Source: CAZMRF01 sp964568735
GTDB lineage: Bacteria; Acidobacteriota; Polarisedimenticolia; JACPZX01
NCBI GenBank assembly: GCA_964568735.1
Contig: CAZMRF010000050.1
Span: 1 to 38,758, forward strand
DNA length: 38,758 nt
Reading direction: 5' to 3'
Position numbers and translations under genes: made by a program. The notes beneath the pieces are model-generated. The model made no database searches, had not been told where the DNA came from, and saw only the letters and a list, made by a program, of their open reading frames with translations. Shown piece after piece: positions 8,767 to 17,264 of the stretch. Every line of letters begins with the position of its first letter. Positions within the stretch are counted from its first letter, which is position 1.

Positions 8767-10292
8767 GCTTCCTCCGCGCAGGTCCGCAGCTCACCTTCAC
8801 AGAGCTTCACGAGCGCATCGCGCTCGAAGCCGCCTCCGAAAAGAATGACGCGCGTCGTGTCCTCGCGAGGGAGAAGCTCCAGCGCGAGGCCGATCTCACG
8901 GCGGGCCGTGGCGGTATCGCCGAGGTGCCTGGCCAGGAGTCCGAAATGGAGGTGGGCCATCGAGAAGTCGGGGTCGAGGTAGGCGGCAATCCGATCGTGC
9001 TCGATGGCACCCGTCAGATCGGCCATCCGCTCCCGGCAGAGGGCCAGCACGAGGTGCGCCTCCGCGTTGAGCTCGTCTACCGACAGGATCTCGCTGCAGG
9101 CTTTCTCGGCCGCAGACGGGTCGCCGCATGAAGCCAGCAGGGCGGCCTTGAGAAGAAGCCGCAGCGGGCCGGCGGATGTGTCGTGCGCGGTTCCTTCGAG
9201 GGCGCGCAGGGCCTCCTCGTATCGCTCCTGCTCGATCAGCCGGAGGATGGAACCTGTGGATTCTGCTCCGCGTTCCTGCGAAGGAGCAGGCGGCCGCACA
9301 GTCGCCGCGGGGCTGCCGGCGGGAGAAGAGGGGGATTCCGCGATCTGCTCGATGCGCCTCGAGGATTCCGAGATCATCTCCATCCAGCTGGGAGCGGGGG
9401 CCCCTCCAGGCGCGAGCGTGTCCTCCTGAAAGCTGTCCGCCGCCCCAGGGACCGTCGTGTCTTCACCGGCGCAAGTCGCTCTCAACTGGTAGTAGAAGGT
9501 GTCGTGGGTGTGGCACAGGCTGAAGTGCCTCGAGATACCCCGCAGGTTCTCGGCGTGCCCGAGGAACAGAAAGGCGCCGGGCGCCATCGCGCGCGCGATC
9601 CCGGCGACGACCCGCCGTGAGGAATCGCGCGTGAAGTACATGAGGACGTTTCGGCAGAATACGAAGTCGTAGGTCTCCGGGCGCCAGAAGGAGTCCCCCG
9701 CGCGTGCCAGGTTCTTTTCCTCGAACCCGACCATGGCGCGGATCGCGGGATCGATCACGGCGCGGTCTCCTGAAGGCGCGAAGTACTTCATCCGCAGTCG
9801 ATCCGGTGTCTCGCGCAGCGACCACTCGTTGTAGCCGCCCACCCGGGCCCGCTGGATCGCGTCCGGGTTGATATCGACGGCCAGGATTCCGATCTCCCAG
9901 TCCTGGGAGGCGGGAAGGCTCTCCCGGATCATGACCGCGATGGAATAGGGCTCTTCGCCGGAGGCGCACCCCGCGGAGAGGATGCGAAGGCGTCGGAGCC
10001 CGGAGGCGGCCCTCGATCTCAGCAGGGCCTCGAAGGCCCGGAACTGGTCCCAGTTCCGGAAGAAGTAGGTCTCCGGCACCGAGAAATCGCGGCCGAGATG
10101 GCCGAGCTCGCGCGGCTCCTTCGACAGATAGTCCAGATACGTGGAGGCGTCACCGGAAGAAGTCGCCCGGATGCGTGCGGCCAGCACTCTCTTCAACTGG
10201 TCGAGCTTGTCCTCCTCGAAGCGCAGGCCGGTTTCACGACCCAGGAAGATCCGGAAGGTCTCGACGTCCCGGCGGGAGAGCTCCAGGCTCAT
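8763..10292 (-). CDS. cheR: CheR-type receptor methyltransferase with C-terminal TPR region (WspC-like)
   Basis: A 509-residue SAM-dependent methyltransferase that methylates receptor glutamates. Residues about 1-90 are the CheR N-terminal helical domain, ending in VPETYFFRN (72-80). The Rossmann domain has the SAM-binding LSAGCASGEEPYS (105-117), VDINPDAI (139-146) and CRNVLMYF (213-220). A low-complexity Ser/Pro/Ala linker (about 275-340) leads to TPR-like helices (about 345-495). The TPR tail is characteristic of WspC. The frame is open to an ATG at 10325, but I chose the ATG at 10292 because it overlaps the stop of the upstream cheW in an ATGA, and the extra 11 residues are not part of the domain. 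The 3' end likewise overlaps the next cheW by 4 bases. Confidence 0.93.
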   Translation of the reverse strand: MSLELSRRDVETFRIFLGRETGLRFEEDKLDQLKRVLAARIRATSSGDASTYLDYLSKEPRELGHLGRDFSVPETYFFRNWDQFRAFEALLRSRAASGLRRLRILSAGCASGEEPYSIAVMIRESLPASQDWEIGILAVDINPDAIQRARVGGYNEWSLRETPDRLRMKYFAPSGDRAVIDPAIRAMVGFEEKNLARAGDSFWRPETYDFVFCRNVLMYFTRDSSRRVVAGIARAMAPGAFLFLGHAENLRGISRHFSLCHTHDTFYYQLRATCAGEDTTVPGAADSFQEDTLAPGGAPAPSWMEMISESSRRIEQIAESPSSPAGSPAATVRPPAPSQERGAESTGSILRLIEQERYEEALRALEGTAHDTSAGPLRLLLKAALLASCGDPSAAEKACSEILSVDELNAEAHLVLALCRERMADLTGAIEHDRIAAYLDPDFSMAHLHFGLLARHLGDTATARREIGLALELLPREDTTRVILFGGGFERDALVKLCEGELRTCAEEA

Positions 10293-10786
10293 CGAGAGTT
10301 CTCGGAGATCGACATCCGCTCCCATATCGGTTCCGGCACCAGCCGCCCGGAGTCCAGGATGGCGAGAAACTCTTCGTCCAGCCGGGCCAGGGTGGCAATG
10401 AACTCACGAGGGGATCCGGAAAGCAGCGGCGGCATCCCGGTCGCATCGAGCTGCGTGTCGTCCCGTATGCCCAGGACCTCGGAGGCGAGGAGGCCCGCCA
10501 CGCGACCCGATGGCGTCCTGACGGAAACGAGCCTCGCGGGACGGTCGAGACGCGCGCCGTCCAGGAGGACGCCTGCGTCGACGATGGGCGTGGGGAGACC
10601 CCGGATGAGAGATGCCCCCGCCACGAAGGCTGGCATGTCGGGTAGCTGCTCGATGGGGAGCGGCCGCAGGATCTCGACGACGTGACAGAGGGGGAGGGCA
10701 CAGAGCTTCGTCGCCGCGCGAAACAGGAGAAGCCTATCGTCCACGCTGCGGGCTCCAGAGAGGCAGGCAGGAGGCAATTGACGCAT
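10289..10786 (-). CDS. cheW: CheW-like coupling protein (first gene of operon)
   Basis: A 165-residue protein formed of one CheW domain. Strands RLLLFRAATKLCALPLCHVVEILRP (split in the fold between two strands), FVAGASLIRGLPTPIVDAGVLL (the conserved RG-x-x-x-PI-x-D segment) and GRVAGLLASEVLGI are evident. The cysteine-rich LCALPLCHV replaces the more usual YALPLxxVxEI. It is the promoter-proximal gene of the chemosensory operon, and its stop overlaps the start of cheR. A sigma-70-like site lies 31-58 bases upstream of the ATG (see 10817-10844). No clear Shine-Dalgarno sequence precedes the ATG. It would bridge receptor and CheA, parallel to WspB. Confidence 0.87.
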   Translation of the reverse strand: MRQLPPACLSGARSVDDRLLLFRAATKLCALPLCHVVEILRPLPIEQLPDMPAFVAGASLIRGLPTPIVDAGVLLDGARLDRPARLVSVRTPSGRVAGLLASEVLGIRDDTQLDATGMPPLLSGSPREFIATLARLDEEFLAILDSGRLVPEPIWERMSISENSR

Positions 10787-11028
10787 TGAATCTGAGGCGA
10801 ATCAGGGCCGGCGCTCAATCTATGGCCCGAATGGGCAGGATCAATGACCGAAGAGAGCTTCGTTCGGGCATCCGCAATACGTTCGCTCGGAGAACGAACC
10901 CATCGAGGCACGCCCACGTGATACGACGACGTCCCGAAATGTCCTATGGTAGATTGGCCCGCACGGGCTATCAGCCTGAGCCCATTTGATATAAGGCGCG
11001 CCTCATCCTGCCGCCCGAGGGCAGCCTT
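10787..11028. promoter_or_regulatory. Divergent control region between chemosensory operon and Ser/Thr kinase gene
   Basis: A 242-base region shared by two divergent units. Besides the minus-strand promoter it holds an inverted repeat CGTTC-N7-GAACG at 10880-10896, with a further CGTTCG at 10861. On the plus side TATAAG at 10990-10995 is a possible -10 box without a recognisable -35. CTGCC-N7-GGCAG can fold just before the kinase ATG. A shared regulator binding near 10880 is possible but unproven. Confidence 0.4.
10817..10844 (-). promoter_or_regulatory. Sigma-70-like promoter of the chemosensory operon
   Basis: Read on the minus strand, TTGATC (10844-10839), a 16-base spacer and TAGATT (10822-10817) lie upstream of the first cheW. 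This predicts a transcript start near 10810 and a leader of about 24 bases. The same -35 hexamer TTGATC recurs at 26671 before another gene. The call is from pattern only. Confidence 0.5.
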
Positions 11029-13230
11029 ATGGCGGACGCGAACGACCCCGGCCCGCGCGGCCCCTCTCCCGGGGGGCCGCGGGTCTCCCACTACGAGATC
11101 CTCGAGCTCATCGGGGAAGGGGGGATGGGAGTCGTCTACCGCGCCCGGGATCTCAAGCTGCCGCGGGAGGCGGCGCTCAAGCGCCCACGCCCCGCGGACG
11201 ACGCGGACCCCGACAGGCACCGCCGATTCCTCAGGGAGGGGCGCGCCACGGCCGCTCTCTCCCACCCCGGCATCGTCAGGATCTACGAAGTCTTCGAGGA
11301 TGGCGGGGTCCCCTGGATCGCCATGGAGTACGTCCGCGGCCAGACGCTCCGCGCCGCCATCCAGGACAAGGGCCCTCTGGCCTGGGATCGCATCATCCAC
11401 ATCTCCGAAGAGCTGGTGCTCGCGCTGCACGCGGCGCACGCCGGACGCGTCCTGCACAGGGACATCAAGCCGGGCAACGTGATCCTCGGGGAGGACGGCC
11501 GCGCCCGTCTCGTGGACTTCGGACTGGCGCGACTCTTCGTCAGGCCCGAGGAGGCCTCTTCGGCGACGACGCAGAGCTCGGACATCAGCCAGCGGGGCTC
11601 CGTGGTCGGCACGACTGCCTACATGTCGCCGGAGCAGGCGCTGGGAAAGAGCCTCGATGAGCGAAGCGACATCTTCTCCCTGGGCGCGGTCCTCTACGAG
11701 ATGTGCACGGCGCGCGCGACCTTCCCGGGGGCGGACCGGGCCAGGCTGCTCGACGCGATCCTCCACCAGGATCCCGTCGCCATCGGCCGCCTGAACTACG
11801 CCATCCCGGAGGACTTCGAGCGCATCGTCCGCAAGTGCCTCGCCAAGGACCGGGAGGATCGCTATCCCGACACCCGCGACCTCCTCGTCGACATCCGGAA
11901 GCTCCGGAGGGAGTCGGAGTCGGGCGTCACCGCCCGGACGGATGCGCCGCGGAGGCCGGCCGCGAGCAGGCGAATGAAAGCCGCCGCCGGGCTCGGGTTC
12001 CTGGCCCTCGTCGCCCTTGCCGCGGCCCTGGCCGGAGCCGGCCGCTGGACGCCCTGGTCCAATCCCCCGCGGGACAAAGCCCGTGCCTACTACGATCGCG
12101 GGGTCCGCTACATGGAGGAGAGGGAGAACGAGGAACAGCTCCGCGAAGCCATCGGGCTCCTGACACGGGCGGTCGAGGAGGACCCCGGCTTCGCGCGGGC
12201 GCATGCCGCGCTGGGAACGGCCTACTGGGAGCGCTACCGGCTGACCGGCGAAGCCGTCTTCCGCGAGGAGGCCGAACGCGCGGTCACGGAGGCCATTCGG
12301 CTCGGGCCGGACCTTGCAGAGACCCGCAACGCGAAGGGCTATGGCTTCCTGGTGCAGGGATCCTACGGCGATGCGAAGAAGGCCTTCCTCGAGGCCATCG
12401 AGGCCGATCCGAACCAGGCCCGAGCATGGGCGAACCTCGGGCAGGCCTGCGCCGATCTCGGTGAGTACGAAGAGGGTCGCGAGGCACTCCTGAGGGCGAT
12501 CGAGCTACGCCCCGATCACGTCCGCTACCACATCCGCCTCGGCACCTTCTACGATCGGTTCTCCGAGCACGCGGCGGCGAAGAAGGCCTACCTCAAGGCC
12601 ATCGAGCTGAAGCCCGGGAGCTGGATCGCCTGGAGCAACCTCGGAGCCATCCAGCTCAAGACGGGGGAGCTCGACGAGGCCGTGCTGAGTTTCCAGAAAG
12701 CCGCCGGGATCGAGGAGACGGCGGACGTGCGCTCCAACCTGGGGACGGCCTTCTACTTCCTCGGCAGGCTCGAAGAGGCAGTCCCTGAATACCGCAGGGC
12801 CGTCGCGCTCGAGCCGGCGAAAGCTGTCTACTGGGCCAACCTGGGGGACGTTCTCCGTGAGACGGGCAGGGAGGCCGAGGCGCGTGAAGCCTACCTCAGC
12901 GCGATCCCCCTGGCGCGGGAGGCGGTGGTGAGGGAGCCGGGCAAGCCCCGGGTCCACGCCAGGCTCGGGATGTACTGCGCCCGCGCGGGGGAGATTCCGT
13001 GCGCGCTCGAGGAGGCGCAGCGGCTCGCCGCGATGGAGCCTCCCGACGCCGATCTCTCGCTCAGCGAGGCGGTCATCTACTGCCTCGCCGGGCGCACGGT
13101 GGAATCACTCGATGCGCTCGAGCGCGCGGCCCGCCTGGGCATCAGGAAATCGCAGATCGAGAAGGACCCGGACCTCGCCAGGCTGGGAGGCGAGCCCCGC
13201 TACCAGAGGATCCTCAAGCTGGCCGGCTGA
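11029..13230 (+). CDS. Ser/Thr protein kinase with one membrane segment and TPR tail
   Basis: A 733-residue Hanks-type kinase. The kinase domain covers about 21-292. The glycine loop is IGEGGMGVVY (29-38); catalytic lysine K51 lies in ALKRPR and the alpha-C glutamate is E70. HRDIKPGN is at 143-150 (D145), DFG at 163-165 and SPEQ at 200-203, so it looks fully active. A basic juxtamembrane stretch precedes a single membrane helix (about 318-338). The rest (about 348-733) is a tandem array of at least eight TPR-like repeats, for example AHAALGTAYWERY, ARAWANLGQACADLGEYEEG and AWSNLGAIQLKTGELDEA. The repeats probably face the periplasm and bind a partner or substrate. It is divergent from the chemosensory operon, with 242 bases between them. 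This architecture is common in Acidobacteriota. The substrate is unknown. Confidence 0.93.
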   Translation: MADANDPGPRGPSPGGPRVSHYEILELIGEGGMGVVYRARDLKLPREAALKRPRPADDADPDRHRRFLREGRATAALSHPGIVRIYEVFEDGGVPWIAMEYVRGQTLRAAIQDKGPLAWDRIIHISEELVLALHAAHAGRVLHRDIKPGNVILGEDGRARLVDFGLARLFVRPEEASSATTQSSDISQRGSVVGTTAYMSPEQALGKSLDERSDIFSLGAVLYEMCTARATFPGADRARLLDAILHQDPVAIGRLNYAIPEDFERIVRKCLAKDREDRYPDTRDLLVDIRKLRRESESGVTARTDAPRRPAASRRMKAAAGLGFLALVALAAALAGAGRWTPWSNPPRDKARAYYDRGVRYMEERENEEQLREAIGLLTRAVEEDPGFARAHAALGTAYWERYRLTGEAVFREEAERAVTEAIRLGPDLAETRNAKGYGFLVQGSYGDAKKAFLEAIEADPNQARAWANLGQACADLGEYEEGREALLRAIELRPDHVRYHIRLGTFYDRFSEHAAAKKAYLKAIELKPGSWIAWSNLGAIQLKTGELDEAVLSFQKAAGIEETADVRSNLGTAFYFLGRLEEAVPEYRRAVALEPAKAVYWANLGDVLRETGREAEAREAYLSAIPLAREAVVREPGKPRVHARLGMYCARAGEIPCALEEAQRLAAMEPPDADLSLSEAVIYCLAGRTVESLDALERAARLGIRKSQIEKDPDLARLGGEPRYQRILKLAG

Positions 13231-13280
13231 CCGAGGGAGCGGGCCACAGGACTCGCGCGGGCGCGGGAGGCGCCGCCCGC

Positions 13281-13691
13281 TCAGTCTCCACCGGGGTCCG
13301 TCGTGATGATCTCGGGATCCAGCTCCGTTCCCTTCACGGGCAGGCCGTCCGCGTCGAGCCCCAGGATCGTGTACTTGTCGTTCCGGCGCCGGGTACCGTT
13401 GTACGCCTGGGTCGGAACATGCCCGGCGATGCAGGCCGTCCGGGTCCCGTCGCCGCTCCCCGTGTCGGAGATGAGCTTGACCAGGAGGTAGGGCATCGTC
13501 GACTTGTTCCCGAACATCGGGAGGCGATTCATGTCCTTCTGGTGCGGCATGAACTCGATCTGGACCTGCTGCACGTCCGGATTGTCACAGTGAATGTGCC
13601 AGTTCAACGATTCGCCCCAGAGGACGGCCTTCTTGTCCGGCACAACCACGGTCCTGCCGGAGGCCGGGATGAACACCTGGATCTGTCCCAT
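13281..13691 (-). CDS. Small beta-rich protein of unknown function
   Basis: A 136-residue protein I do not recognise. It has no signal peptide or membrane segment. The sequence alternates hydrophobic strands with turns (IQVFIPASGRTVVVP, AVLWGESLNWHIHCD, VQQVQIEFMP, YLLVKLISD, KYTILGLDADGLPV), which suggests an Ig-like or jelly-roll beta sandwich. It has two cysteines and an acidic tail. A GGGGGG-rich ribosome-binding site lies about 5 bases before the ATG. It has its own good promoter at 13744-13772, so it is probably not simply the third gene of the cytochrome operon upstream. It converges with the Ser/Thr kinase gene, their stops being 50 bases apart. The reading frame has normal codon bias and a promoter, so it is probably real. 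Confidence 0.7.
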   Translation of the reverse strand: MGQIQVFIPASGRTVVVPDKKAVLWGESLNWHIHCDNPDVQQVQIEFMPHQKDMNRLPMFGNKSTMPYLLVKLISDTGSGDGTRTACIAGHVPTQAYNGTRRRNDKYTILGLDADGLPVKGTELDPEIITTDPGGD

Positions 13692-13743
13692 ACTGACCCC
13701 CCGCCCCTATGGGCATCAAGCATCGTGATGGAGAGAGGCTCTC

Positions 13744-13772
13744 CTGATACCACAATCTGATGCCGCCGTCAA
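13744..13772 (-). promoter_or_regulatory. Sigma-70-like promoter of the small beta-rich protein gene
   Basis: On the minus strand TTGACG (13772-13767), exactly 17 bases of spacer and TATCAG (13749-13744) precede the gene that starts at 13691, giving a leader of about 45 bases. Both hexamers match the consensus at four or five of six positions. Confidence 0.55.
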
Positions 13773-13907
13773 TCGGTTCCGGGCAGGCGCGGGGGGGATG
13801 GGGGCCTTGCGATGAACATCGATATGGAGCCCGTTCGGCGGTGGGTTCGCAGCGCCCTTTCAGGTCGCGGGCCGGTCTTCAGGTCTCCTTCCCACGGAGC
13901 CGCTTCA

Positions 13908-16310
13908 TCAGAAGTGGTATCGCATCATGACGCCGACGATGTGGTTCGTGTAGTCGTCGAAATCGAAGCCGAGGTAGGCGGCGTTGGCGGAGCCCGGGTC
14001 GTTCGTCGGGTCGCCCATGTAGGGCTCCATGAAGTCGCTCGCGAAGTTGTCCTCGTCCCACGACTCGAACCAGTAGAGCAGGGCATAGTCCAGGTTCGGG
14101 CGCAGCTTGTGGGCGAAGGTGAGGTTGACGATCGAGAGCGTCGTGTCGAGCTCGGGGAACTCCGTGAGCGTCGTGTCGCCCGCCGCGTTGCCTCCCGGCA
14201 CGAAATGGGTCTCGATGTTGCCTGTTCCCTCGGACCGTGAGGCGTCGGCCCTCAGCCTCCATCGGTTCTTCTCGCTCAGAACCACTTCGAAACCCACCGT
14301 CGCCGTCCTGTACTCATCCTCGACATCGCTTCCCCAGTCGTCGAGCGGGCTGTCCGAGCCGATGTTCGCGGCAATCGCCCCGCAGGCGACGCCCGGGCAG
14401 CGGTAGCGCGTCTCGAAGCCGTACTCGTTCTTCTCCCAGGTGTAGTCGGCAAAGATGTTGAAGCGGGGGCCCGTGGTGAGGGCGAAGCCGAGCGTGTGAG
14501 AGGTGGACTTGTCCTCGGTGCGGCCGGCCAGCAGGAGGCTGTAGGTCTCGGGTACCGTGTCGAAGTCGCGATCTTCGCTGACGGTGAAGGAATCTCCGAT
14601 TTCCTTGCCCGTCTCGGGATCCAGGTAATCGTCGTCCGTGTAGATGGTCTCCGCGTAGAGCGAGATCATGGAGTTGAGGGTCCAGTCGGCCATCACGCTG
14701 TACGAGTCGCGGTCCCGGTCCGTCCAGTAGAACCGCCGGGCCCCCTCGTTGAAGCCGGCCACGTAGGGCTCCCCGATGGGGAAGGACTCCTCGAAGTAGT
14801 GGGCCTCGTAGTTGTCGGCACGGCGCTCCTGGTGCCGGGCGGTCGTGCGCACGGTGACCTGCTCACCCACGTCGAAATCGGCCGTCAGCTTCCAGGTGTC
14901 CTCGTCGGACTCCTCGACGGCGCTGTGGTCGCGCGTCATCCCTTCACGCTCGTAGCTCAGCGAGGTGTCGAGCCAGGAGAGCGGCGACCATCCCACCATG
15001 GCGCCGGCGTTCGATCGCTCGTAGCCATAGGGCAGCGTCCGCCGGGCGATGGGGGTGGTGGTCGCTCCACACGCGTTGGCGTTCGAGCAGAGCGGGATCT
15101 GGTAGTCCGTCATGACGTAGTCCTGGAAGACGAGGCTCGGCGACTTGTTCTCGTACTCGTAGTCGCGCCACCAGGCGCTCCATCGCAGGAAGTTGAGAGG
15201 ACGCGACGAAATCCGCACGTTCGCCAGGGTGGTGCGGTACTCCCCGTCGAAGCTCGACGCCGGAAGGGCGGAGGGGGCCAGCAGCGTGTTCGTCGTCATG
15301 GGCAGGAACGGGTCGTCCTGCGTCACCTTGCTGCCGGACAGCGTCACGTCGATCCGGGTACGCATCGGGAGGTTCACGCCGCCGTAGATCGTGCCCTGGA
15401 GCAGATCGTTGTCCACCCCGAGCATCATCCTTCCGCTCGCCGGATTGGCGGTCGTGGCGTTCACGGCCGTGTCCGTGAGAACCAGTTGGTTGTCCCACTT
15501 GAGCGTGTCGTGCTCCGTGTTGAACTGCGACGCGGTCAGGGTCATCCCGACGTTCCACTTCGCGCGGGTGTACTCGGCGCGTCCCGTCACCCAGTCGGTG
15601 CGGAAGTCTATGGGCGCGGCCACCTCGCCCGGCCCCTGCGTGAAGTAGAAGCCCAGGTTCTGGGGATTGGACCCGGAGCGGCGCTCTCGATCGAAGTCGA
15701 GCCCGAAAGTCCACGAGCGGGTGGGGGTGAACTCGATGCCACCGCCCCCGCGTTCCCGCTGGTAGCCGAGGGTGACCTCGGACGCGCTGGTGTGGATGGC
15801 CGTGCGCAGGAGGGCTCCCTTGGTGCCGGCATCCCAGAAACCGTCCTGTGGGGTGGTGTCGACGCTGTTGGGGGCGGCCTGGATGGCCGACTGCAGCCCG
15901 TCATCGAGGGTGAAAGCCGTGCCGCCCTGCTCCGTCCAGAGCTGGTCCGCATGGTCGGACCATCGCCTCGGGTTCTCGTACCAGTGCAGGGAGGCCGTCC
16001 AGAGATCGACCCGGCCCACCTCCAGATCGATCCGCTGATCGAGCTGGCCGACGTCGACGGCGTAGAGGTCGAAGGAGTAGTTCTCCACGGGATTCCAGGA
16101 GAGGGAGAGCAGGCTCCCGACGAAGCCGTTCGGGACGTCTCTGAACTCACCGAACTTCGCCGAGTCGGCGTTTTCCTCGCCGGCGTACCACTGAGGGCCG
16201 AAGAGAACCTCTCCGCTGACCTTCGCCGCATCCTCCGCGAGGGCCGGCAGGGAGGCCAGAAGGCCGAGAGCGCCGGCGATGACTGCGAATCGACCGATTG
16301 CGATCCTCAT
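13908..16310 (-). CDS. MtrB/PioB-family outer-membrane beta-barrel of an electron conduit
   Basis: An 800-residue exported barrel. A signal peptide (about 1-25, ending ALA-ED) is followed by many amphipathic strands ending in aromatic residues. The protein closes with VGVMMRYHF, a typical terminal-phenylalanine barrel signature. Loop/strand phrases such as YSFDLYAVDVGQLDQRIDLEVG, RWSDHADQLWTEQG, WTFGLDFDRERRSGSNP and NRWRLRADASRSEGTGN fit the MtrB/PioB family, which sheathes a decaheme cytochrome in the outer membrane. The gene starts 18 bases after the decaheme gene with AAGGAGG 5 bases before the ATG, so the two form one operon. The N-terminal CxxC pair of Shewanella MtrB is absent; cysteines occur only in two short loop motifs (CSNANAC and CPGVAC). 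This points to the PioB-like side of the family. Function by family: electron transfer between periplasm and cell exterior. Confidence 0.88.
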   Translation of the reverse strand: MRIAIGRFAVIAGALGLLASLPALAEDAAKVSGEVLFGPQWYAGEENADSAKFGEFRDVPNGFVGSLLSLSWNPVENYSFDLYAVDVGQLDQRIDLEVGRVDLWTASLHWYENPRRWSDHADQLWTEQGGTAFTLDDGLQSAIQAAPNSVDTTPQDGFWDAGTKGALLRTAIHTSASEVTLGYQRERGGGGIEFTPTRSWTFGLDFDRERRSGSNPQNLGFYFTQGPGEVAAPIDFRTDWVTGRAEYTRAKWNVGMTLTASQFNTEHDTLKWDNQLVLTDTAVNATTANPASGRMMLGVDNDLLQGTIYGGVNLPMRTRIDVTLSGSKVTQDDPFLPMTTNTLLAPSALPASSFDGEYRTTLANVRISSRPLNFLRWSAWWRDYEYENKSPSLVFQDYVMTDYQIPLCSNANACGATTTPIARRTLPYGYERSNAGAMVGWSPLSWLDTSLSYEREGMTRDHSAVEESDEDTWKLTADFDVGEQVTVRTTARHQERRADNYEAHYFEESFPIGEPYVAGFNEGARRFYWTDRDRDSYSVMADWTLNSMISLYAETIYTDDDYLDPETGKEIGDSFTVSEDRDFDTVPETYSLLLAGRTEDKSTSHTLGFALTTGPRFNIFADYTWEKNEYGFETRYRCPGVACGAIAANIGSDSPLDDWGSDVEDEYRTATVGFEVVLSEKNRWRLRADASRSEGTGNIETHFVPGGNAAGDTTLTEFPELDTTLSIVNLTFAHKLRPNLDYALLYWFESWDEDNFASDFMEPYMGDPTNDPGSANAAYLGFDFDDYTNHIVGVMMRYHF

Positions 16311-16328
16311 GGCGTCCTCCTTGTCCCT

Positions 16329-17264
16329 TCAGCGGATGAAGCGGTTGCCGGCCGGGTGGTTCGAGCCGTGGATGTTCGTGTGACAGTTCAGGCAGCTCCT
16401 GTCGAAGAGCCTGCTGACCGGGAAGAACTCGGGCGCCGCCGAGGCGTCCGAGTAGGGCTGGGTCGGATGGCGCATCTCGTCATGGCACTGCTGGCAGATG
16501 CGCGGCATCTTCGCGTTCTGCATCCGCGGGTGCAGCGACCCGTGGGGATCGTGGCAGTTGAGGCAGTTCTCCTTGACGGGGGGGTGCTCCCACAGCATCG
16601 GCGCCCGCTTCTCGGCGTGGCAGGTCCAGCAGTTCTCGTTCACCGAGGATTGCCTGAGCTGCGAGGGCCCCGCGCTTCCGTGCGGGTTGTGGCACGAGTT
16701 GCAGGTCATGGAGCCCTCCCGCATGGGCATGTGGGCCGACCGGACCAGGGATGCCTTCCTCCTGAGATGGCAGGAGGTGCAGATCTCGAACTCCGTCGCC
16801 TTCTTCAGAAGGGCCGTGTGGGCGGCCCCTTCCTGATGGATCTCGTGGCAGTCGAGGCACGAAAGGCCTCTCTGATCGTGCGGGCTTCCCTTCCAGTGGG
16901 AGCGCTCGCCGCGCTCGTGGCAGGTGAGGCAGAGGGCCGAGGCTTCCGGGGCGCTCAGCTTCGAGGGCACGCGGATTTTCGCGGGATCGCCCTGGCCTTC
17001 GACGTGCGCGGCGCCCGGGCCGTGGCAGCTCTCACACCCCGAGATGCCTTCCCAGTTCCGCTTCTTCGTCCGGCCGTGCGCCGTCGTCGCCAGCGCCGTC
17101 GCCACCTCCTCGTGGCAGTCCGCGCAGACTCCCGCGTCGGCGTATCCCTCGGCCGCGGGGGGCGTCGCCGGCTCCTGCGCTCGAGAGCTGCCCAGGAAGG
17201 CCAGGAAGGCGAGCAGGACGATGGCCGCCGGCATCAGGCGCGGTCTTCGTGGCTTACGCATCAT
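16329..17264 (-). CDS. DmsE/MtrA-type periplasmic decaheme c-type cytochrome
   Basis: A 311-residue exported cytochrome. A signal peptide with basic start and hydrophobic core (about 11-29, cleaved near SRAQ) is followed by ten CxxCH haem motifs at residues 47, 77, 112, 136, 162, 188, 212, 234, 257 and 291. Length and haem count match the DmsE/MtrA/PioA group of decaheme proteins that insert into an MtrB-type barrel. Two in-frame ATGs (17264 and 17261) follow GAGGAG at 4-7 bases, and I use the first. It is the first gene of the conduit operon. Its promoter (17507-17536) implies a long leader of about 235 bases. No outer-surface cytochrome (MtrC/OmcA type) or inner-membrane quinol dehydrogenase is in the window. 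Confidence 0.93.
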   Translation of the reverse strand: MMRKPRRPRLMPAAIVLLAFLAFLGSSRAQEPATPPAAEGYADAGVCADCHEEVATALATTAHGRTKKRNWEGISGCESCHGPGAAHVEGQGDPAKIRVPSKLSAPEASALCLTCHERGERSHWKGSPHDQRGLSCLDCHEIHQEGAAHTALLKKATEFEICTSCHLRRKASLVRSAHMPMREGSMTCNSCHNPHGSAGPSQLRQSSVNENCWTCHAEKRAPMLWEHPPVKENCLNCHDPHGSLHPRMQNAKMPRICQQCHDEMRHPTQPYSDASAAPEFFPVSRLFDRSCLNCHTNIHGSNHPAGNRFIR

